From the NCBI GenBank assembly GCA_947245315.1, contig CAMXNV010000103.1, positions 1 through 7,724 of the forward strand: 7,724 nucleotides of DNA, given 5' to 3'. Under the pieces are notes generated by a model. It worked only from the letters and a program-made list of their open reading frames with translations. It had not been told where the DNA came from and ran no database searches. A program made the position numbers and the translations under genes. Shown one piece after another: positions 6,763-7,724 of the stretch. The DNA is from an uncultured Oscillibacter sp. (GTDB taxonomy: Bacteria > Bacillota > Clostridia > Oscillospirales > Oscillospiraceae). Numbering within the stretch: position 1 is the stretch's first letter; each line of letters opens with the position of its first letter.

Positions 6763-6791
6763 TTTACACCTTCCACCAGGGGGAATGTCAA
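6763..6791 (-). promoter_or_regulatory. Internal promoter upstream of the tolC-like gene
   Basis: On the minus strand a perfect -35 TTGACA (6786-6791) is followed after exactly 17 bp by TGTAAA (6763-6768), which matches the TATAAT -10 consensus at four of six positions. It is 29 bp past the tetR stop codon and about 85 bp before the tolC-like start codon. No TGACA-N3-TGTCA palindrome like those at the tetR promoter is present here, so this promoter may not answer to the TetR protein in the same way. This would give the pump genes transcription separate from tetR. Confidence 0.6.
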
Positions 6792-6819
6792 GCAAAATCG
6801 ACGGATTTCTAAGCGGCGT

Positions 6820-7428
6820 TCAGGTTGCCAAGCTCCCGTGCCTGACAACCTCCAGCTTTGCCGCCAGTTCCTCCCGGTGGAGGGCCCGGTACTCAGGGCA
6901 GAGCATGGCGTCCATAAAGGCGCTGCCCAGGGCGGCCATCAGCAGGCTGAACACGATCCGGGCATAGTCCTGGGTGGGCTCCCGGAGGCCCGAGATGTCC
7001 ATCACGTCCCAAAGCCCGTCCAGGAGCCTCTGCCCGGGCCGGGTGGGGAGGAGCTTCTGGATGTCCAGTCCCTGGTTGTTCCGCACGAACAGCATGCACC
7101 GCTCCATCACCGGGTCCAGGAGGATATCCTGGGCCGTCATGCGGTCAAAGCAGTCCAGCTGGGCCTGGAACATGTCCCCGCCGTTGTCCCGCAGGACCCG
7201 GCGGTACTCCTCCTTCACGTGGTTCCGCACTTCCTCCAGGAGGTAGGCGAAGAGGTCGTCCTTCCCTGCAAAATACTGGTAAAAGCTCCCTCTGGGGATG
7301 CCCGCCCGGCGGACAATCTGATTAATGGAGACGTCCACGAAGCGGGTGGTGGTGAATTCCTCCCAAGCGGCGTCGAGAAAGCGACGCCGCTTTTCCTCCG
7401 GCAGCCGGAGGAAGGTCTCTGTACACAT
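6820..7428 (-). CDS. TetR/AcrR-family transcriptional regulator
   Basis: A 202-residue one-component regulator, first gene of the efflux operon. Residues about 8-60 form the TetR DNA-binding domain: KRRRFLDAAWEEF (helix 1), then VSINQIVRRAGIPRGSFYQYFAGKDDLFAYLL (about 33-64), the classic helix-turn-helix with the YxYF and KxxLF signature. The remaining helical part (about 65-202) is the family's variable ligand-binding and dimerisation domain, so the inducer cannot be read. The ATG at 7428 is preferred because GAGGG lies 7 nt upstream; a GTG at 7455 would add nine residues and has no clear binding site. The promoter before it carries two tandem palindromes at the transcription start, the expected picture for autorepression. 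As the neighbour of a tripartite pump it most likely represses the operon until a pump substrate binds. It ends 141 bp before the tolC-like gene, with a second promoter between. Confidence 0.95.
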   Translation of the reverse strand: MCTETFLRLPEEKRRRFLDAAWEEFTTTRFVDVSINQIVRRAGIPRGSFYQYFAGKDDLFAYLLEEVRNHVKEEYRRVLRDNGGDMFQAQLDCFDRMTAQDILLDPVMERCMLFVRNNQGLDIQKLLPTRPGQRLLDGLWDVMDISGLREPTQDYARIVFSLLMAALGSAFMDAMLCPEYRALHREELAAKLEVVRHGSLAT

Positions 7429-7449
7429 ATGTATCCCTCGCAATAAAAA

Positions 7450-7462
7450 TGACACCCTGTCA
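7450..7462. promoter_or_regulatory. Palindromic operator, copy 1 (probable TetR site)
   Basis: TGACACCCTGTCA is a 5-3-5 perfect palindrome (TGACA/TGTCA). It lies between the -10 box of the tetR promoter and the tetR start codon, within the expected early transcribed region. It is nearly identical to the palindrome at 7468-7480, and the shared context is longer than the palindrome (ATGACAnnCTGTCACTT). Repeated dyads at this position are typical TetR-family operators; binding by this TetR is inference. Confidence 0.75.
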
Positions 7463-7467
7463 CTTTA

Positions 7468-7480
7468 TGACAAGCTGTCA
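7468..7480. promoter_or_regulatory. Palindromic operator, copy 2 (probable TetR site)
   Basis: TGACAAGCTGTCA has the same 5-3-5 dyad as the copy at 7450-7462, with centres 18 bp apart. It begins 3 bp downstream of the -10 hexamer on the minus strand and so covers the likely start point of transcription, where bound repressor would block RNA polymerase. The two dyads on nearly the same helix face would suit cooperative binding by two dimers. Confidence 0.75.
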
Positions 7481-7483
7481 CTT

Positions 7484-7512
7484 ATTATAGTCAGGGCTAA
7501 TCATCCTGTCAA
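7484..7512 (-). promoter_or_regulatory. Consensus sigma-70/sigma-A promoter of the tetR-efflux operon
   Basis: On the minus strand TTGACA (7507-7512) and TATAAT (7484-7489) are both perfect consensus hexamers, spaced by exactly 17 bp (7490-7506). Transcription should begin near 7477, about 50 nt before the tetR ATG. So strong a promoter would need repression, which fits the two palindromes just downstream. Confidence 0.92.
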
Positions 7513-7525
7513 CCATTTTGTACTG

Positions 7526-7567
7526 CCGGGGGCGTTAAGTTTTTGTGAATAAAAGGGCCGCCCCCGG
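7526..7567. repeat. 9-bp perfect inverted repeat upstream of the tetR promoter
   Basis: CCGGGGGCG (7526-7534) pairs with CGCCCCCGG (7559-7567) around a 24-nt A/T-rich loop. It lies just upstream of the -35 box of the tetR promoter. No clear T-run follows on the minus strand; on the plus strand GTTATTTG follows, so it might be a poor terminator for a plus-strand transcript. It could also be a terminator for an incoming minus-strand transcript or a second regulator's site. Role unknown. Confidence 0.5.
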
Positions 7568-7580
7568 GTTATTTGAAAAA

Positions 7581-7631
7581 GGCTCCCTCTTTGAGGGAGG
7601 TGGCACGGCGAAGCCGTGACGGAGGGAGTTT
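7581..7631 (+). repeat. Palindromic intergenic repeat, copy 1
   Basis: The element starts GGCTCCCTC, forms a 7-bp hairpin (7583-7589 with 7593-7599), then a 6-bp hairpin (CACGGC 7604-7609 with GCCGTG 7613-7618), and ends GGAGGGAGTTT. The same unit recurs in inverted orientation at 7671-7724. I recognise the GGCTCCCTC...GAGGGAG...GGAGGGAGTT style as a dispersed intergenic repeat common in GC-rich gut Clostridia; this is from memory and not checked. Confidence 0.85.
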
Positions 7632-7670
7632 CATAGGGCTGGGTTTTGCGGGGAAAACGGGGGAAACGAG

Positions 7671-7724
7671 GGAACTCCCTCAGTCACCGCCTCCGGCGGC
7701 GACAGCTCCCTCAGAGAGGGAGCC
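7671..7724 (-). repeat. Palindromic intergenic repeat, copy 2 (inverted)
   Basis: Read on the minus strand this starts GGCTCCCTC and ends TGAGGGAGTTCC, matching copy 1 at both ends. Its hairpins are GCTCCCTC 7705-7712 with GAGGGAGC 7716-7723, and CCGCC 7687-7691 with GGCGG 7695-7699. The central hairpin differs in sequence from copy 1 but still pairs. It touches the window edge and may extend beyond it. Confidence 0.85.

Noticed and set aside
6679..6795. Longer start for the tolC-like protein at 6795
   Set aside because: It would bury the signal peptide behind 39 unrelated residues and cover the internal promoter leader; the ATG at 6678 has an ideal ribosome binding site.
5383..7446. Plus-strand open frame of 687 codons antisense to the tolC-like gene and tetR
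   Set aside because: It is rich in His, Gly, Gln and Val as expected from the antisense of GC-rich genes, has no domain, and covers two clear genes and their promoter.
7581..7724. Insertion sequence ends flanking a mobile element
   Set aside because: The spacer is only 39 bp with no gene, and the units are internally palindromic, which fits a small intergenic repeat better than IS termini.

Overview
The window carries one complete efflux operon and one sporulation gene, all on the minus strand. The DNA is GC-rich, with GC-rich third codon positions and strong GGAGG-type ribosome binding sites. Together with the sporulation gene and short palindromic intergenic repeats, this suggests a spore-forming, GC-rich member of the Clostridia, for example an Oscillospiraceae / Flavonifractor-like gut bacterium. 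The lineage is inferred from style, not from a marker gene.

Layout in transcription order, from the right end of the window leftward. A pair of inverted palindromic repeats lies at 7581-7724. Next comes a consensus promoter (TTGACA, 17 bp, TATAAT) with two tandem TGACA-N3-TGTCA palindromes just downstream of its -10 box. These precede a TetR-family regulator (6820-7428). A second promoter-like site lies between tetR and the next gene. It is followed by a secreted TolC-like protein (5239-6678), a lipoprotein RND adaptor of the HlyD/AcrA type (3906-5150) and a full-length RND pump (713-3904) that starts 1 bp after the adaptor. A GC-rich hairpin at 651-690 probably ends the operon. Beyond it is spoVAE (249-605), whose usual partners spoVAC and spoVAD are not upstream of it here. 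A cluster of hairpins fills 121-242; positions 1-120 show nothing I can name.

The likely logic is a self-contained tripartite pump with its own repressor. TetR would bind the tandem palindromes and block its own promoter until an inducer arrives. The RND protein would use ion flux to move a substrate, the lipid-anchored adaptor would join it to the exit duct, and the TolC-like protein would form that duct. The substrate cannot be told from sequence.

The most interesting point is structural. The TolC-like protein keeps both helical OEP repeats but seems to lack most or all of the sequence for the outer-membrane beta-barrel, and has instead a long acidic Ala/Glu linker after its signal peptide. 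This fits a pump rebuilt for a cell with no outer membrane. The RND protein also has an incomplete proton-relay set compared with AcrB, and a repeat-built Pro/Glu tail. No phage, CRISPR, tRNA, rRNA or transposase gene is visible.
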